A stretch of 64,000 bases of DNA from Listeria welshimeri serovar 6b str. SLCC5334 (GCF_000060285.1 NC_008555.1:2604001-2668000); one strand, 5' to 3'; positions 1-11,347 are shown, numbered from the stretch's first letter. A program made the numbers and translations. Notes: generated from the sequence alone by a model not told the origin.

Positions 1-231
1 GCCAACTTTGCTTGCTGCATCAACTTTGGATTCAGCAGAACCGAAATCTTTATCTAAATTAGACGCACTTGCAAGTGTCACACCATTTACATCATCAATA
101 ATTTGAGCATAAATGTTTTTGTTTGAACGGAATACGTTTAAACGTGGACGACTTTCAGTTCCAGAAATCTTAGAACGAACACGAGCATGTCTTTTTTTAC
201 GTACTTTATTTTTGTCGATTTTGGTAATCAC
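1..231 (-). CDS. rplR: 50S ribosomal protein L18, 3' end cut by window edge
   Basis: The reading frame runs without a stop from a GTG at 231 to the window edge, giving the first 77 residues of a protein usually about 119 long. The basic N-terminus ([18 protein letters not shown]) and the following [16 protein letters not shown] segment are typical of L18, which binds 5S rRNA together with L5. The GTG start is chosen because a GAGGTGAG ribosome binding site lies just upstream and the family N-terminus begins here. It is the last visible gene of the S10/spc operon. Confidence 0.95.
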   Translation of the reverse strand, partial: MITKIDKNKVRKKRHARVRSKISGTESRPRLNVFRSNKNIYAQIIDDVNGVTLASASNLDKDFGSAESKVDAASKVG

Positions 232-270
232 ACGACTCACCTCTTCTCTCATTTGCCTAATTAAGCGGCA

Positions 271-807
271 TTATTTACCAGTTTTACCTTCTTTACGGCG
301 TACATGTTCGCCTTCGTAACGAATACCTTTACCTTTATATGGCTCTGGTGGACGTACGGCACGAATGTTTGCAGCTAACTCGCCAACGTGTTCTTTGTTG
401 TATCCTTTAACAATCACTTGAGTGTTTGCAGGAACTTCAATTTCTACGCCTTTAGGAGCAACAAACTCTACTGGATGAGAGTACCCTACGTTAAGAACAA
501 GTTTATCTCCTTGTTTTTGCGCACGGTAACCAACACCGATAAGTTCAAGTTTCTTTTCATAACCCTCGGAAACTCCGACAACCATGTTATTAAGAATAGC
601 ACGAGTTGTACCATGAAGTGCACGGTGGTTTTTATTATCAGTCGGGCGAGAAACGTTAATTTCGTTGCCTTCAATATTAATAGTAATTTCTGGGTTGAAC
701 TCTTTTACAAGTTCACCTTTAGGACCTTTAACTGTTGCTGTTGATCCATTAAGTGTAACTGTTACACCTGCAGGAATCACAATAGTTTTTTTACCTATAC
801 GGGACAT
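271..807 (-). CDS. rplF: 50S ribosomal protein L6
   Basis: This 178-residue protein has the usual full length of L6, which has two similar alpha/beta domains and binds 23S rRNA near the factor-binding site. The C-terminal signature [19 protein letters not shown] is clear. It starts MSRIGKKTI with a GGAGGT site upstream. It lies between rpsH and rplR in the standard spc order. Confidence 0.98.
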   Translation of the reverse strand: MSRIGKKTIVIPAGVTVTLNGSTATVKGPKGELVKEFNPEITINIEGNEINVSRPTDNKNHRALHGTTRAILNNMVVGVSEGYEKKLELIGVGYRAQKQGDKLVLNVGYSHPVEFVAPKGVEIEVPANTQVIVKGYNKEHVGELAANIRAVRPPEPYKGKGIRYEGEHVRRKEGKTGK

Positions 808-837
808 TTATTGCACCTCCTTATGGTTTACTTTTTC

Positions 838-1236
838 TTACCAAACGTATGCTAGTACTTCTCCGCCGACTTGTTTAGCACGGGCTTCTTTGTCGGTTAA
901 AACACCTTGGGAAGTAGACACGATTGCGATACCTAGACCGTTAAGTACTTTAGGCACCTCAGTTGATTTTGCATATACACGTAAACCTGGTTTACTGATA
1001 CGTTTCAAACCAGTGATTACACGTTCGCCAGTCGCACCATATTTTAAGAAAACACGGATTGTTCCAGCATTGTCATCTTCAATATACTCAACGTCACGGA
1101 TAAAACCTTCACGCTTCAATATTTCAGCAATTTCTTTTTTGATTTTGGATGCAGGCAGTTCTAATTTATCATGTTTAACCATGTTCGCATTACGAATGCG
1201 AGTTAGAAAATCTGCAATTGGATCTGTCATCACCAT
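838..1236 (-). CDS. rpsH: 30S ribosomal protein S8
   Basis: The product is 132 residues. The N-terminal [15 protein letters not shown] and the C-terminal [13 protein letters not shown] region are diagnostic of S8, which binds the central domain of 16S rRNA. In E. coli S8 is the translational repressor of the spc operon; whether it plays that role here cannot be told from the sequence. The frame opens MVMTDP, so translation could begin at either of two methionines six bases apart. Confidence 0.98.
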   Translation of the reverse strand: MVMTDPIADFLTRIRNANMVKHDKLELPASKIKKEIAEILKREGFIRDVEYIEDDNAGTIRVFLKYGATGERVITGLKRISKPGLRVYAKSTEVPKVLNGLGIAIVSTSQGVLTDKEARAKQVGGEVLAYVW

Positions 1237-1266
1237 GTATAATACCCTCCTTCCTTAAACTCTTTC

Positions 1267-1464
<198 letters not shown>

Positions 1465-1483
1465 CTACTAAAATTAATTTTGA

Positions 1484-2023
1484 TTACTTTTGAAATGGCA
1501 TCCCTAGTTGAGTAAGTAACTCATGAGATTCTTCATCACTTTTGGCAGTTGTAACGATTACTACGTCCATACCGCGTACTTTTGATACTTGATCGTAATC
1601 AATTTCAGGGAAAATAAGTTGCTCTCTAACACCCAACGTATAGTTACCACGACCATCGAAAGCTTTTTTCGATACGCCACGGAAATCACGTACACGTGGA
1701 AGTGAAACAGTAACTAATTTATCTAAGAAATCATACATGCGTTCACCACGCAAAGTTACTTTAGCACCGATTGGCATTCCTTCACGAAGACGGAAACCAG
1801 CGATAGAATTTTTTGCTTTTGTGATTACAGGTTTTTGACCAGTGATAAGAGCTAACTCCTCAACTGCACTGTCTAAAACTTTCGCATTTGCTGTAGCGTC
1901 ACCAACACCAGTGTTGATTACGATTTTATCTATTTTTGGAACCTCCATTACGGAGTCATAATTGAATTTGCTCATTAAAGCAGGAACAATTTCCTTAAGA
2001 TATTGATCTTTAAGGCGATTCAT
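1484..2023 (-). CDS. rplE: 50S ribosomal protein L5
   Basis: The 179-residue product begins [16 protein letters not shown] and holds the conserved [19 protein letters not shown] and [11 protein letters not shown] segments of L5. L5 sits on 5S rRNA in the central protuberance and contacts S13 and the P-site tRNA. Length and position between rplX and rpsN are standard. Confidence 0.98.
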   Translation of the reverse strand: MNRLKDQYLKEIVPALMSKFNYDSVMEVPKIDKIVINTGVGDATANAKVLDSAVEELALITGQKPVITKAKNSIAGFRLREGMPIGAKVTLRGERMYDFLDKLVTVSLPRVRDFRGVSKKAFDGRGNYTLGVREQLIFPEIDYDQVSKVRGMDVVIVTTAKSDEESHELLTQLGMPFQK

Positions 2024-2049
2024 GTAATATTCCCTCCTTCCTACGACTA

Positions 2050-2361
2050 TTATTTATCTATTACTTCACCGGATTTTTTTGCTACGCGTACTTTTTTATC
2101 ACCTTTAACTTCGTAGCCTACACGAGTAGGTTCGCCAGTTTTAGGGTCAATTAGCATTACGTTTGAAACATGGATTGGTGCTTCAACATTCAAGATTCCG
2201 CCTTGCGGGTTGATGTTGGAAGGTTTTGTATGTTTTTTAACCATATTGATTCCTTCGATAAGTACGCGGTCCTTTTTCGGAAATGCTGCGAGCACTTTGC
2301 CGGATTTGCCTTTATCTTTACCAGTAATAACTTTTACTTTATCACCTTTTTTGACATGCAT
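2050..2361 (-). CDS. rplX: 50S ribosomal protein L24
   Basis: The product is 103 residues. A KOW motif lies in the first 30 residues ([20 protein letters not shown]). L24 is an assembly-initiator protein that binds the 5' region of 23S rRNA. An AGGAGGTG site precedes the MHVKKGDK start. Gene order rplN-rplX-rplE is conserved. Confidence 0.98.
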   Translation of the reverse strand: MHVKKGDKVKVITGKDKGKSGKVLAAFPKKDRVLIEGINMVKKHTKPSNINPQGGILNVEAPIHVSNVMLIDPKTGEPTRVGYEVKGDKKVRVAKKSGEVIDK

Positions 2362-2398
2362 TGGTATAGCACCTCCTTGATTTCTTGGAACTTAATTT

Positions 2399-2821
<423 letters not shown>

Positions 2822-2846
2822 TCACAATCTATTTTTAACTTTTGAT

Positions 2847-3110
2847 TTAGATAATTACTGCTTCTTCTACAACTTCTAATAAACGGAAATGTTTAGTTGC
2901 AGACAATGGACGAGTTTCGGAAATACGAACTACATCGCCAGTTTTTGCAATGTTATTTTCATCATGCGCTTTGAATTTTTTAGAATACTTCACGCGTTTA
3001 CCGTACAAACCATGTTTCTTGTACGTTTCAACAACCACGGTAATTGTTTTATCCATTTTATCGGATACAACACGACCAGTATAAACTTTACGTTGGTTAC
3101 GGTCAGCCAT
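2847..3110 (-). CDS. rpsQ: 30S ribosomal protein S17
   Basis: The 87-residue product has the OB-fold S17 features: [17 protein letters not shown] near the N-terminus and [13 protein letters not shown] near the end. S17 is a primary binder of the 5' domain of 16S rRNA. It is followed by a 79-base gap before rplN, the widest spacing in this part of the operon. Confidence 0.98.
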
Positions 3111-3137
3111 GTATTAAAACCTCCTTACGATTCTTTT

Positions 3138-3329
3138 TTAAGCAAGTTCTCTTTCTCGAACGATTGTTTTCATACGGGCAATTGCTTTACGAACCTCACG
3201 AATACGTGCGGTGTTTTCTAATTGACCAGTAGCTAATTGAAAGCGCAGGTTGAAGAGCTCTTCTTTCAAAGCTTTTTCTTGATCTTGGATTTCGGTAGTG
3301 GATAAATCACGGATATCATTAGCTTTCAT
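3138..3329 (-). CDS. rpmC: 50S ribosomal protein L29
   Basis: L29 is a 63-residue two-helix protein beside the exit tunnel. The frame can be read from a codon further upstream, but the family N-terminus is [15 protein letters not shown], so the start is placed at the ATG at 3329. It overlaps the end of rplP by 11 bases, which suggests translational coupling. Confidence 0.97.
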
Positions 3330-3753
3330 TTGCTTCACCACCAATTTCTTCACGTTTAACGATCTTAGTTTTGACCGGCAGTTTATGTGCTGCTAGACGT
3401 AATGCTTCACGCGCTACATCTTCAGGAACACCTGCGATTTCAAACATAATTTTGCCGCGTTTGACTGGGCTTACCCAACCTTCCGGAGCACCTTTACCTT
3501 TACCCATCCGAACCCCGATTGGTTTAGAAGTGTAAGATTTATGAGGGAAAATTTTAATCCAAACTTTACCGCCACGTTTCATGTAACGAGTCATTGCGAT
3601 ACGAGCTGCTTCGATTTGACGGTTTGTAATCCAAGAAGCTTCAACTGCTTGAAGACCATATTCACCAAATGCAACTTCAGTTCCGCCTTTCGCGCGTCCA
3701 CGCATGTTTCCGCGGAATTCACGACGGTATTTTACACGTTTAGGAACTAACAT
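3319..3753 (-). CDS. rplP: 50S ribosomal protein L16
   Basis: This 144-residue protein starts [19 protein letters not shown] and contains the conserved [17 protein letters not shown] segment. L16 helps organise the A-site tRNA region and is needed late in 50S assembly. It overlaps rpmC by 11 bases and starts 2 bases after the rpsC stop. Confidence 0.98.
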
Positions 3754-3755
3754 TA

Positions 3756-4412
3756 TTATTTTCCTCCTTCCACATTGTTTTTCTTCGTAGGAAGGACTTC
3801 ACCACGGTAGATCCAGACTTTAACGCCTAGTTTACCATAAGTTGTGTCAGCTTCTTCCCATGCGTAGTCGATATCGGCACGCAATGTATGAAGAGGTACT
3901 GTTCCTTCGCTATAGTGTTCAGCACGAGCGATATCCGCTCCGCCAAGACGACCAGATACTTGAGTTTTGATACCTTTTGCTCCAGCACGCATAGTACGTT
4001 GGATAGCTTGTTTTTGCGCACGACGGAAAGATACACGACCTTCCAATTGACGAGCGATATTTTCAGCAACCAATTTTGCGTCTAGGTCAGCACGTTTGAT
4101 TTCTACGATGTTGATATGAACACGTTTTTGAGTAAGTTCGTTTAAGTTTTTGCGTAATGCTTCAACTTCAGAACCACCCTTACCGATAACCATACCAGGT
4201 TTAGCAGTATGAATAGTGATATTCACACGGTTAGCTGCACGTTCGATTTCTACACGAGAAACAGAAGCGTCAGATAGACGTTTTGCAACATAATCACGGA
4301 TGCGTAAATCTTCATGTAAGAAGTCCGCATAATCTTTTTCCGCGTACCATTTGGAGTCCCAATCACGGATGACACCGATACGCATACCTATTGGATGTAC
4401 TTTTTGACCCAC
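3756..4412 (-). CDS. rpsC: 30S ribosomal protein S3
   Basis: The 218-residue protein starts [20 protein letters not shown], as S3 does. A type II KH domain in the middle carries the GxxG loop in [15 protein letters not shown]3 forms part of the mRNA entry channel with S4 and S5. Close spacing to rplV (3 bases) and rplP (2 bases) fits tight coupling. Confidence 0.98.
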
Positions 4413-4415
4413 GAA

Positions 4416-4772
4416 TTATCCCTCCTTCACTTCAGATACCACAACTGTAATGTGGCTAGTACGTTTGTTGATTGCACTTGCACGACCTTGTGCACGTGGA
4501 CGGAAACGTTTAAGTGTTGGACCTTCGTCAACAAATGCTTCCTCTACTACAAGGTTGTTAATGTCTAAATCATAGTTATGCTCTGCGTTAGCAATAGCGG
4601 ATTTTAATACTTTTTCAATAATTGGGGAAGCTGATCTTGGAGTATACTTCAAGATTGCAATTGCTTCGCCAACTTGCTTGCCTCGAATTAAATCAATGAC
4701 GATTCTAGCTTTGCGAGGAGCAATACGAACCGTTTTGGCAACGGCTTTTGCGCTTGTAACTTCACTTGCCAT
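4416..4772 (-). CDS. rplV: 50S ribosomal protein L22
   Basis: The product is 118 residues. The long beta-hairpin that lines the exit tunnel is seen as [18 protein letters not shown] followed by [10 protein letters not shown]. Changes or insertions in this hairpin cause macrolide resistance in other bacteria; the loop here looks uninterrupted. L22 binds all domains of 23S rRNA. Confidence 0.98.
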
Positions 4773-4792
4773 TAGGATATCCTCCTCTCAAA

Positions 4793-5071
4793 TTAGCGTT
4801 TAGTTTTTTTATCGTCGCCCGCATGACCGCGGTACGTACGAGTTGGTGCGAATTCGCCCAGTTTGTGTCCTACCATATCTTCTTGAACATAAACAGGAAC
4901 GTGTTTACGTCCATCATATACTGCGATTGTTTGTCCAACAAAAGTTGGGAAAATCGTGGAGCGACGAGACCAAGTTTTAATTACTTGTTTCTTTTCGCTT
5001 TCTGCTGCTGCTTCCACTTTCTTCATCAAGTGGTCATCAACAAAAGGTCCTTTTTTCAAACTACGACCCAT
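4793..5071 (-). CDS. rpsS: 30S ribosomal protein S19
   Basis: S19 is 92 residues and begins [18 protein letters not shown]. The open frame extends 14 codons further upstream, but the family start is the ATG at 5071 and a GGGAGG site precedes it at good spacing. S19 forms the head of the 30S subunit with S13 and contacts the A-site finger. Confidence 0.97.
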   Translation of the reverse strand: MGRSLKKGPFVDDHLMKKVEAAAESEKKQVIKTWSRRSTIFPTFVGQTIAVYDGRKHVPVYVQEDMVGHKLGEFAPTRTYRGHAGDDKKTKR

Positions 5072-5158
5072 GACGGAACCTCCCTTCGCATAGTCAGGAA
5101 GCTGAGAACACATGTCCTCGCTATCCTGCTACCAATTTTATTCAATCTATTAATCCGA

Positions 5159-5992
5159 TTATTTTTTCTTACGACGACGTACGATAAATTTATCGGAGTT
5201 GTTGTTTTTCTTACGTGTTTTGTATCCAAGAGTTGGTTTACCCCATGGAGACATTGGCGATTTACGACCGATTGGAGCTTTACCTTCACCACCACCGTGT
5301 GGGTGATCGTTCGGGTTCATTACAGACCCACGAACAGTTGGGCGTTTACCCATCCAACGTGAACGACCTGCTTTACCAATGTTGATTAGTTCGTGTTGTT
5401 CGTTACCAACTTGACCAATTGTAGCGCGGCAAGTAGCAAGGATCATACGAACTTCACCAGAGTTTAAGCGGATTAATACGTATTTGCCTTCTTTACCAAG
5501 CACTTGAGCACTTGTTCCAGCTGAACGTACTAATTGTCCACCTTTACCAGGTTTCATTTCGATATTGTGGACAACAGTACCCACTGGAATATCTTTTAAT
5601 TCTAGTGCATTACCGATTTTGATGTCGGCTTCTGCTCCTGAATAAATTGTTTGACCTACTTCAAGGCCTTTTGCTGCGATGATGTAGCGTTTTTCTCCAT
5701 CAGCATAGTTGATTAGAGCGATATTAGCAGAACGGTTTGGATCGTACTCGATCGTTGCAACGCGTCCAGGAATACCATCTTTGTTACGTTTGAAATCAAT
5801 CACGCGGTATTGGCGTTTATGGCCACCGCCGTGATGACGAACAGTTAACTTACCTTGGTTATTGCGTCCGGCTTTCTTTTTAAGAGGACGTAGTAAAGAT
5901 TTTTCTGGAGTACTTGTAGTAATCTCAGCAAAATCAGAACTCGTCATATGCCGGCGCCCGTTAGTGGTAGGTTTATACTTTTTGATCGCCAT
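5159..5992 (-). CDS. rplB: 50S ribosomal protein L2
   Basis: This 277-residue protein has the full L2 length. The near-catalytic signature is in the C-terminal third ([18 protein letters not shown]), including the histidine next to the peptidyl transferase centre. The C-terminus is lysine and arginine rich ([19 protein letters not shown]). L2 is needed for subunit joining. Confidence 0.99.
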   Translation of the reverse strand: MAIKKYKPTTNGRRHMTSSDFAEITTSTPEKSLLRPLKKKAGRNNQGKLTVRHHGGGHKRQYRVIDFKRNKDGIPGRVATIEYDPNRSANIALINYADGEKRYIIAAKGLEVGQTIYSGAEADIKIGNALELKDIPVGTVVHNIEMKPGKGGQLVRSAGTSAQVLGKEGKYVLIRLNSGEVRMILATCRATIGQVGNEQHELINIGKAGRSRWMGKRPTVRGSVMNPNDHPHGGGEGKAPIGRKSPMSPWGKPTLGYKTRKKNNNSDKFIVRRRKKK

Positions 5993-6032
5993 TGTTTCCC
6001 CTCCTCGTTAGAATTATTTAAAGTTAATTGAA

Positions 6033-6317
6033 TTATACTTCAAAGAATTGAATTTCTTTGCTGTCAGCTGTAACAGTAACAATCGCTTTACGACGTTTGT
6101 TAGTGTAACCTGCATAACGGCCCATACGTTTAAGTTTGCCTTTGTAATTCATTACGTTTACTTTAGCAACTTTTACGTCGAAAATTTCTTCAATTGCGTA
6201 TTTTACTTGCGTTTTTGTTGCGCGAGTATCTACTTCAAATGTATATTTCTTATCGTCGAGAATGCTTGTAGATTCTTCAGTTACAACTGGGCGCTTAATG
6301 ATGTCGCGTGCATCCAT
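6033..6317 (-). CDS. rplW: 50S ribosomal protein L23
   Basis: The product is 94 residues, starting [16 protein letters not shown], with the [20 protein letters not shown] stretch typical of bacterial L23. L23 sits at the tunnel exit and is the docking site for trigger factor and SRP. Its ATG overlaps the rplD stop by one base (TAATG), a coupling arrangement. Confidence 0.98.
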   Translation of the reverse strand: MDARDIIKRPVVTEESTSILDDKKYTFEVDTRATKTQVKYAIEEIFDVKVAKVNVMNYKGKLKRMGRYAGYTNKRRKAIVTVTADSKEIQFFEV

Positions 6318-6940
6318 TATGCGAGCACCTCCTCTACTTTTTCGACAGCTGCTTTAGTGATAATTAACTTATCATGTTTAGCAACTTCTAGTACTGAGAT
6401 ACTTTCAGCTGGAATAACTGTAATGCCTTGTAAGTTGCGTGCAGATAATTCTACATTTTCACTTTCACCAGCAACTACGATTAGTGCCTTAGTATCTACA
6501 GAGATATTTTTAAGAAAAGTCGCAAATTCTTTTGTTTTAGGTGCATCGAAAGTTAAACCTTCAAGTACAACTAATTTTTCTTCATTTACTTTAGAAGAAA
6601 GAATCGATTTAATCGCTAAACGACGAACTTTCTTAGGTAATTTGTAAGCATATGAACGAGGTGTTGGGCCGAATACGACACCACCGCCGCGCCATTGTGG
6701 GGAACGGATTGAACCTTGACGGGCACGACCTGTACCTTTTTGACGCCATGGTTTACGTCCGCCACCACGTACTTCTGAACGATTTTTTACTTTGTGAGTC
6801 CCTTGACGTAGGGATGCACGTTGGCTCAAAATCACATCAACAACAACTTTTTCATTTGGTTCGATACCGAAAACAGTGTCGTTTAAAGTAATTTCGCCAG
6901 CGTTTGTTCCATCTTGTTTAAGTAAGCTTAATTTTGGCAT
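6317..6940 (-). CDS. rplD: 50S ribosomal protein L4
   Basis: This 207-residue L4 has the conserved tunnel-loop segment [20 protein letters not shown] followed by [14 protein letters not shown]4 binds domain I of 23S rRNA. In E. coli, and by comparative evidence in Bacillales, L4 also represses the S10 operon through the leader RNA; the structured leader upstream of rpsJ in this window is the candidate target. Confidence 0.98.
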
Positions 6941-6964
6941 TCGTTAGTCCTCCTTTCCAAATGA

Positions 6965-7594
6965 TTATTTTGCTTTAGTAGCAGTTTTGATTTGAACTAA
7001 TGCTTTTTTAGCGCCTGGAACGTTACCTTTTACTAAAAGAACGTTCTTTTCAACGTCTACTTTAACGATTTCTAGGTTTTGGATAGTGATTTGTTCTCCA
7101 CCCATACGACCTGGAAGTAGTTTATTTTTGAAAACACGGTTAGGTGCTACTGGACCCATTGAACCTGGGCGACGATGGTAACGGGAACCGTGGGCCATAG
7201 GGCCGCGTGATTGTCCGTGGCGTTTAATAACACCTTGGAATCCTTTACCTTTCGATACGCCTGTCGCGTCGATGATGTCACCTTCTGCGAATACGTCTAC
7301 TTTTACTTCTGCACCAATCTCATACTCGTCTAAGTTTACATCGCGGAATTCGCGAATGAAGCGCTTAGGAGTAGTATCGGCTTTTGCTACATGACCTTGT
7401 TCGGGTTTGTTTGACAATTTTGCTCTCTTATCTTCGAAACCGATTTGTACAGCTTCATAGCCGTCAGTTTCAACAGTTTTCTTTTGAAGTACCACGTTTT
7501 GTGCTGCTTCGATTACTGTTACTGGAATAAGTTCGCCGTTTTCAGTGAAAACTTGTGTCATCCCTACTTTTCTACCTAAGATTCCTTTGGTCAT
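6965..7594 (-). CDS. rplC: 50S ribosomal protein L3
   Basis: The 209-residue protein starts [16 protein letters not shown]. It carries [16 protein letters not shown] and the [13 protein letters not shown] region, which reaches toward the peptidyl transferase centre. Substitutions in this extension give linezolid and tiamulin resistance in other Firmicutes. It is the second gene of the S10 operon. Confidence 0.98.
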   Translation of the reverse strand: MTKGILGRKVGMTQVFTENGELIPVTVIEAAQNVVLQKKTVETDGYEAVQIGFEDKRAKLSNKPEQGHVAKADTTPKRFIREFRDVNLDEYEIGAEVKVDVFAEGDIIDATGVSKGKGFQGVIKRHGQSRGPMAHGSRYHRRPGSMGPVAPNRVFKNKLLPGRMGGEQITIQNLEIVKVDVEKNVLLVKGNVPGAKKALVQIKTATKAK

Positions 7595-7628
7595 GAGTCA
7601 CACCTCCTGTTAATTTAATTTATTATTA

Positions 7629-8117
<489 letters not shown>

Positions 8118-8123
8118 TTATCT

Positions 8124-8152
8124 ATTATACACGGGTTAGTGGTAGTAATCAA
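8124..8152 (-). promoter_or_regulatory. Sigma-A promoter of the S10 operon
   Basis: On the minus strand a TTGATT -35 box (8147-8152) and a perfect TATAAT -10 box (8124-8129) are separated by exactly 17 bases. It faces rpsJ and is the only strong promoter-like sequence upstream of the ribosomal gene cluster in this window. Confidence 0.85.
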
Positions 8153-8264
8153 CCGCTTTTTGAAAAAAGTTTTAAGTTATTTTCATAAGGAGTATTATAT
8201 AGAAGATTCTTGATTTAATTCGAGTAATAAAACGCCTCATAGCGCCATTCCCTAATTGTTTATT

Positions 8265-8301
8265 AAAAGAAAAAAACATCCGTAAAAGTCGAATGTTTTT
8301 T
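8265..8301 (-). terminator. Intrinsic terminator after fmnA
   Basis: Read on the minus strand, a 12-bp stem (AAAAAACATTCG with CGGATGTTTTTT, 7-base loop) runs into a T-rich tract. Arms are at 8290-8301 and 8271-8282. It starts inside the fmnA stop codon and separates the EET locus from the S10 operon. Confidence 0.8.
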
Positions 8302-9100
8302 AAGTGGTCCTCAGAAGTACAAGACCCGCTGTTAAAAGTATCATAACACCTGCCGCAACCAAATCACCTAGATGCCAGTGCAATATTCGAAAACGAGTCC
8401 GGCCTTCGCCACCTTGATAACCTCTCGCCTCCATCGCATCCGCCAATTCTTCCGCACGATTAAAGGAGCTGACAAACAAAGGAATAAATATTGGAACTAC
8501 TACTTTCATTTGTTCAAATAAATTCCCTTCGCCAAAATCCACTCCACGGGCGCGCTGAGCTTTCATGATTTTGTCCGTTTCACCCATAAGCGTTGGAATA
8601 AATCGCAGCGCAACTGAAATCATGAGCGCAATATCATTCACAGGAACCTTTAGTACTGCAAAAGGGCGAAGAATATAAGCAATCGCATCTGTTAAATTCA
8701 TTGGGGTAGTTGTGAGTGTAATAACTGTCGACATCATTATTATTAATACAAATCGCAAAAATACAAATACACCATTCAAAAGTCCAAAAGAAGAAATCGT
8801 AAATGGACCCCAATCAAAATAAATTGTTCCGCCACTTGCAAATAAAATCTGCATGACTACAGTAAATAAAATCAGCCAGATTAGAGGCTTCACACCTTTT
8901 ATGAATACTTTTAATTTAATTCCGGTCATTTGGATAACCATTAAAGTGAAAACTACCATTAAAGCATAGGTCCACCAGTTGTTCGCTAAAAACAAAATAC
9001 CAATATAGTAGAATCCCGCCAGTAATTTGGTCCGCGCATCAAGACCATGAATCAGGGACTCCCCTGGAACAAAACGGCCTAATATTAGCTTTTCTATCAT
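8300..9100 (-). CDS. fmnA: ECF-type transporter membrane subunit (EcfT family) of the EET locus
   Basis: This 266-residue membrane protein belongs to the CbiQ/EcfT family. It has about five to six hydrophobic segments and the C-terminal coupling signature with ARG motifs (IMKAQRARGVDFGEGN and ADAMEARGYQGG), which contacts the ATPases. In L. monocytogenes the homologue is named FmnA and is reported to help move flavins across the membrane for FmnB. It is separated from dmkB by 20 bases and is followed by an intrinsic terminator. No ATPase or S-component gene is nearby, so it must share those encoded elsewhere. An EcfT for general vitamin uptake is the alternative, but the context argues for EET. 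Confidence 0.9.
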   Translation of the reverse strand: MIEKLILGRFVPGESLIHGLDARTKLLAGFYYIGILFLANNWWTYALMVVFTLMVIQMTGIKLKVFIKGVKPLIWLILFTVVMQILFASGGTIYFDWGPFTISSFGLLNGVFVFLRFVLIIMMSTVITLTTTPMNLTDAIAYILRPFAVLKVPVNDIALMISVALRFIPTLMGETDKIMKAQRARGVDFGEGNLFEQMKVVVPIFIPLFVSSFNRAEELADAMEARGYQGGEGRTRFRILHWHLGDLVAAGVMILLTAGLVLLRTT

Positions 9101-9120
9101 TCAAAGAAGCCCCCTTTAAC

Positions 9121-10080
9121 TCATACCATTTGTTGAATAATGACACTCACCGCCATTAGGATTGTGAGCGTTGCGTTAATCAATACAAAATTACGAATTC
9201 CAATAACAAATGTTTTCGACTTTACTTGTTCTTTATTAAATTTAACTAAATTACGATAAACTGGATAAATCGCCAGCAACGATAATAACATGACAGGATG
9301 CAAGAAATTCACTATTACTGATATGATTATCGCCAAAAATGAAGCATAATACAAACCATTAAATAATAAGACACCCATTTTTCTACCTATATAATAAGGA
9401 AGTGTGTATCGATGATTTCTAATATCTTCATCTAAATCACATAAATTATTTGCTAACATTATATTCGCTATCGTGAAAATACATGGTAAGGATACCACAC
9501 CTATCCGAATGATTTCTATTAGGTTGAACTGAATCGTGACCATTTCCCCTTGCCAAAGCAAGTTCGCAATTCCAGCATCGTAAGCATTTACGTATACAGC
9601 TAAAAAGAAAATACCGAAACCCATTGTAACCCCAGAAAATATTTCTCCAAGTGGCATACGAGAAAGTGGCACTGGACCAAATGTGTACAAAATACCAATA
9701 CAAAAACATACAAACCCAATCAAAAGCACGAGTAAATCTGTTCGAAAAACGAGCCAAACGCCTAAGCCAGTTGCGATAAAGAACATTAGAAAAATGGTTA
9801 TAATAACCGTTCGCTCGCGAATTTGTTCTTGTCCAATAACATTACTTGTGGTTCGGTAATCATAGTCGTGATTATCCGTCGCTTTCCGATAATCCATGTA
9901 ATTATTTATCGCTGTTGTTGTTAAATCAAAAATTAACATTGATCCAAAAAATATCAATGTATTTAGAGGCTTAAACATGTCATATTGATAAACAACGAAT
10001 AACGTTCCCAACATAAACGGAAATACACTAGCTATCTTCGTTTGAATCTCGACCAACTTTAGGAATGATGGAATCGACAT
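9121..10080 (-). CDS. dmkB: UbiA-family prenyltransferase making the EET demethylmenaquinone
   Basis: The product is a 319-residue, multi-pass membrane enzyme of the UbiA/MenA family. Both Asp-rich motifs that bind Mg-prenyl diphosphate are visible: NNYMDYRKATDNHDYD near residues 60-75 and NNLCDLDEDIRNHRYT near residues 211-226. It should join a polyprenyl chain, made by DmkA, to 1,4-dihydroxy-2-naphthoate, giving a demethylmenaquinone separate from the aerobic menaquinone pool. The role is established for the Listeria EET locus; here it is assigned by motif and neighbourhood. A general MenA is the alternative by sequence alone. Confidence 0.92.
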   Translation of the reverse strand: MSIPSFLKLVEIQTKIASVFPFMLGTLFVVYQYDMFKPLNTLIFFGSMLIFDLTTTAINNYMDYRKATDNHDYDYRTTSNVIGQEQIRERTVIITIFLMFFIATGLGVWLVFRTDLLVLLIGFVCFCIGILYTFGPVPLSRMPLGEIFSGVTMGFGIFFLAVYVNAYDAGIANLLWQGEMVTIQFNLIEIIRIGVVSLPCIFTIANIMLANNLCDLDEDIRNHRYTLPYYIGRKMGVLLFNGLYYASFLAIIISVIVNFLHPVMLLSLLAIYPVYRNLVKFNKEQVKSKTFVIGIRNFVLINATLTILMAVSVIIQQMV

Positions 10081-10112
10081 AATCCCTTTTTAGCCCCTCT
10101 CTATCTTTTTAT

Positions 10113-10139
10113 GAGCAGACCTCTATAAGAAATCTGCTC
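10113..10139. repeat. Hairpin in the fmnB-dmkB gap
   Basis: A 7-bp perfect inverted repeat (GAGCAGA at 10113-10119, TCTGCTC at 10133-10139) lies between fmnB and dmkB. It lacks a T-run on the minus strand, so it is not a convincing intrinsic terminator there. It may tune mRNA stability between the two genes. Confidence 0.4.
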
Positions 10140-10160
10140 ACTTTCTTCTATTATAATAGT

Positions 10161-11243
10161 TTATTTTTTCAAAGTATCCATTTTGAAATCTTTGTCCGTT
10201 AACTCAAATTGACCTTTTAGCCCAGAAGTTTCGTAGACTTTTTTCTCTTTACTAATAAAGATAGCATCGACACCCTTGAATTGTTCGATATAATCCATAC
10301 CGCCCTCAATTCCTTTAGAGAAAGTAGCTGTTGAAAGTCCGTCGCCATCAATCGATTTTTTAGATACTATAGAAACGCCTGCGATATCATTATCAAACGG
10401 ATACCCTGTTTTTGGATCTAAAATATGGTGGTATGTTTTTCCATCAACTTCTAGGTAACGTTCATAAATCCCTGAAGTTACAATAGACATATTAGATTCA
10501 GGAAGTTTTCCAATAACACTTCCGCGCGGAGAAAACGGATCTTGTATTCCGACATTCCATTTATTTCCATTCGGATTATCCCCTTGAACGTAGATGTTAC
10601 CGCCTAAGTCAATAATGGAAGTAGTAACTTTATTATCTTTAAACACTTTTAAGGTTTCGTCAGTAATAAAGCCTTTAGCGATAGCTCCTAAATCAAGCTC
10701 CATGCCTTCTTTTTCTAAATATACTGTTTGATCTTTATCATTCATTTTTACGTCTTTATAATTAACTAGTGGTAAAAGAGCATCAATTTCTGCTTGTGAA
10801 GGCTTACGAGCGTCAGAAAAACCAATATGCCATAAAGAAGTGAGTGGACCAATCGTGATATCAAAGCTACCACCAGAGTTTTCCGAGTATTTAAGTCCTT
10901 CTTGAATTAAATAGTACACATCTTTTGAAACTTTTACTGGTTTTTTTCCAGCCTGTTCATTAATTTTATCTACTTCCGATGTTTTTTCGGAGTCACTTGT
11001 AGTGATTTTCGCAGCTAGTTCTTTGATCCGGTCGAATCCTTTATCAAGGACATCCTCTTTACCTTTATCATAAATTTTCAAAGTGACAACTGTTCCCATT
11101 AAAAAGTCTGTTTTCGAATAGGGTTGATCAATTAATTTGCTTGAATCAGTTGGTTCTTTTTTTGTTTCTTCATTTGAGTTACCACACGCTGACAAAACAA
11201 GCGCCAATACAATAACTGAAAGTAACGTTTTCCATTTTTTCAT
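10161..11243 (-). CDS. fmnB: Extracytosolic FMN transferase lipoprotein (ApbE family)
   Basis: This 360-residue protein has a lipoprotein signal peptide with lipobox LSAC and acylated Cys at residue 20. The ApbE domain follows, with FLMGTVVTLKIYDKG, DLGAIAKGFITDET, GGNIYVQG, and the HHILDPKTGYP substrate and metal site. ApbE enzymes move FMN from FAD onto Thr or Ser of target proteins as a phosphoester. In Listeria FmnB flavinylates PplA, encoded just upstream, so enzyme and substrate genes are adjacent. Two terminators separate pplA from fmnB, so fmnB probably also has its own promoter; I could not define one with confidence. Confidence 0.95.
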   Translation of the reverse strand: MKKWKTLLSVIVLALVLSACGNSNEETKKEPTDSSKLIDQPYSKTDFLMGTVVTLKIYDKGKEDVLDKGFDRIKELAAKITTSDSEKTSEVDKINEQAGKKPVKVSKDVYYLIQEGLKYSENSGGSFDITIGPLTSLWHIGFSDARKPSQAEIDALLPLVNYKDVKMNDKDQTVYLEKEGMELDLGAIAKGFITDETLKVFKDNKVTTSIIDLGGNIYVQGDNPNGNKWNVGIQDPFSPRGSVIGKLPESNMSIVTSGIYERYLEVDGKTYHHILDPKTGYPFDNDIAGVSIVSKKSIDGDGLSTATFSKGIEGGMDYIEQFKGVDAIFISKEKKVYETSGLKGQFELTDKDFKMDTLKK

Positions 11244-11316
11244 TCGCTTTTACACCTTTCCAATTCGTGATCTTTACTTGAATAACTATAGCTTAAATAA
11301 AGGAATAAATCTACAG

Positions 11317-11344
11317 TAAAAAGAGCCTAATTACGCTCTTTTTT
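11317..11344. terminator. Hairpin terminator upstream of fmnB
   Basis: A 9-bp stem (AAAAAGAGC at 11318-11326, GCTCTTTTT at 11335-11343) with an 8-base loop is flanked by A-runs and T-runs, so it could stop transcription in either direction. It is the second of two terminators in tandem between pplA and fmnB. Confidence 0.7.
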
Positions 11345-11347
11345 GAT

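Noticed and set aside
665-1258. 197-codon plus-strand frame opposite rplF and rpsH
   Set aside because: Antisense shadow; its composition follows the codon pattern of the genes on the other strand.
4766-5362. 198-codon plus-strand frame opposite rplB, rpsS and part of rplV
   Set aside because: It is antisense to conserved ribosomal genes, has no ribosome binding site and no recognisable protein features. Long antisense frames over ribosomal genes are common.
6048-6647. 199-codon plus-strand frame opposite rplW and rplD
   Set aside because: Antisense shadow of essential genes with no supporting signals.
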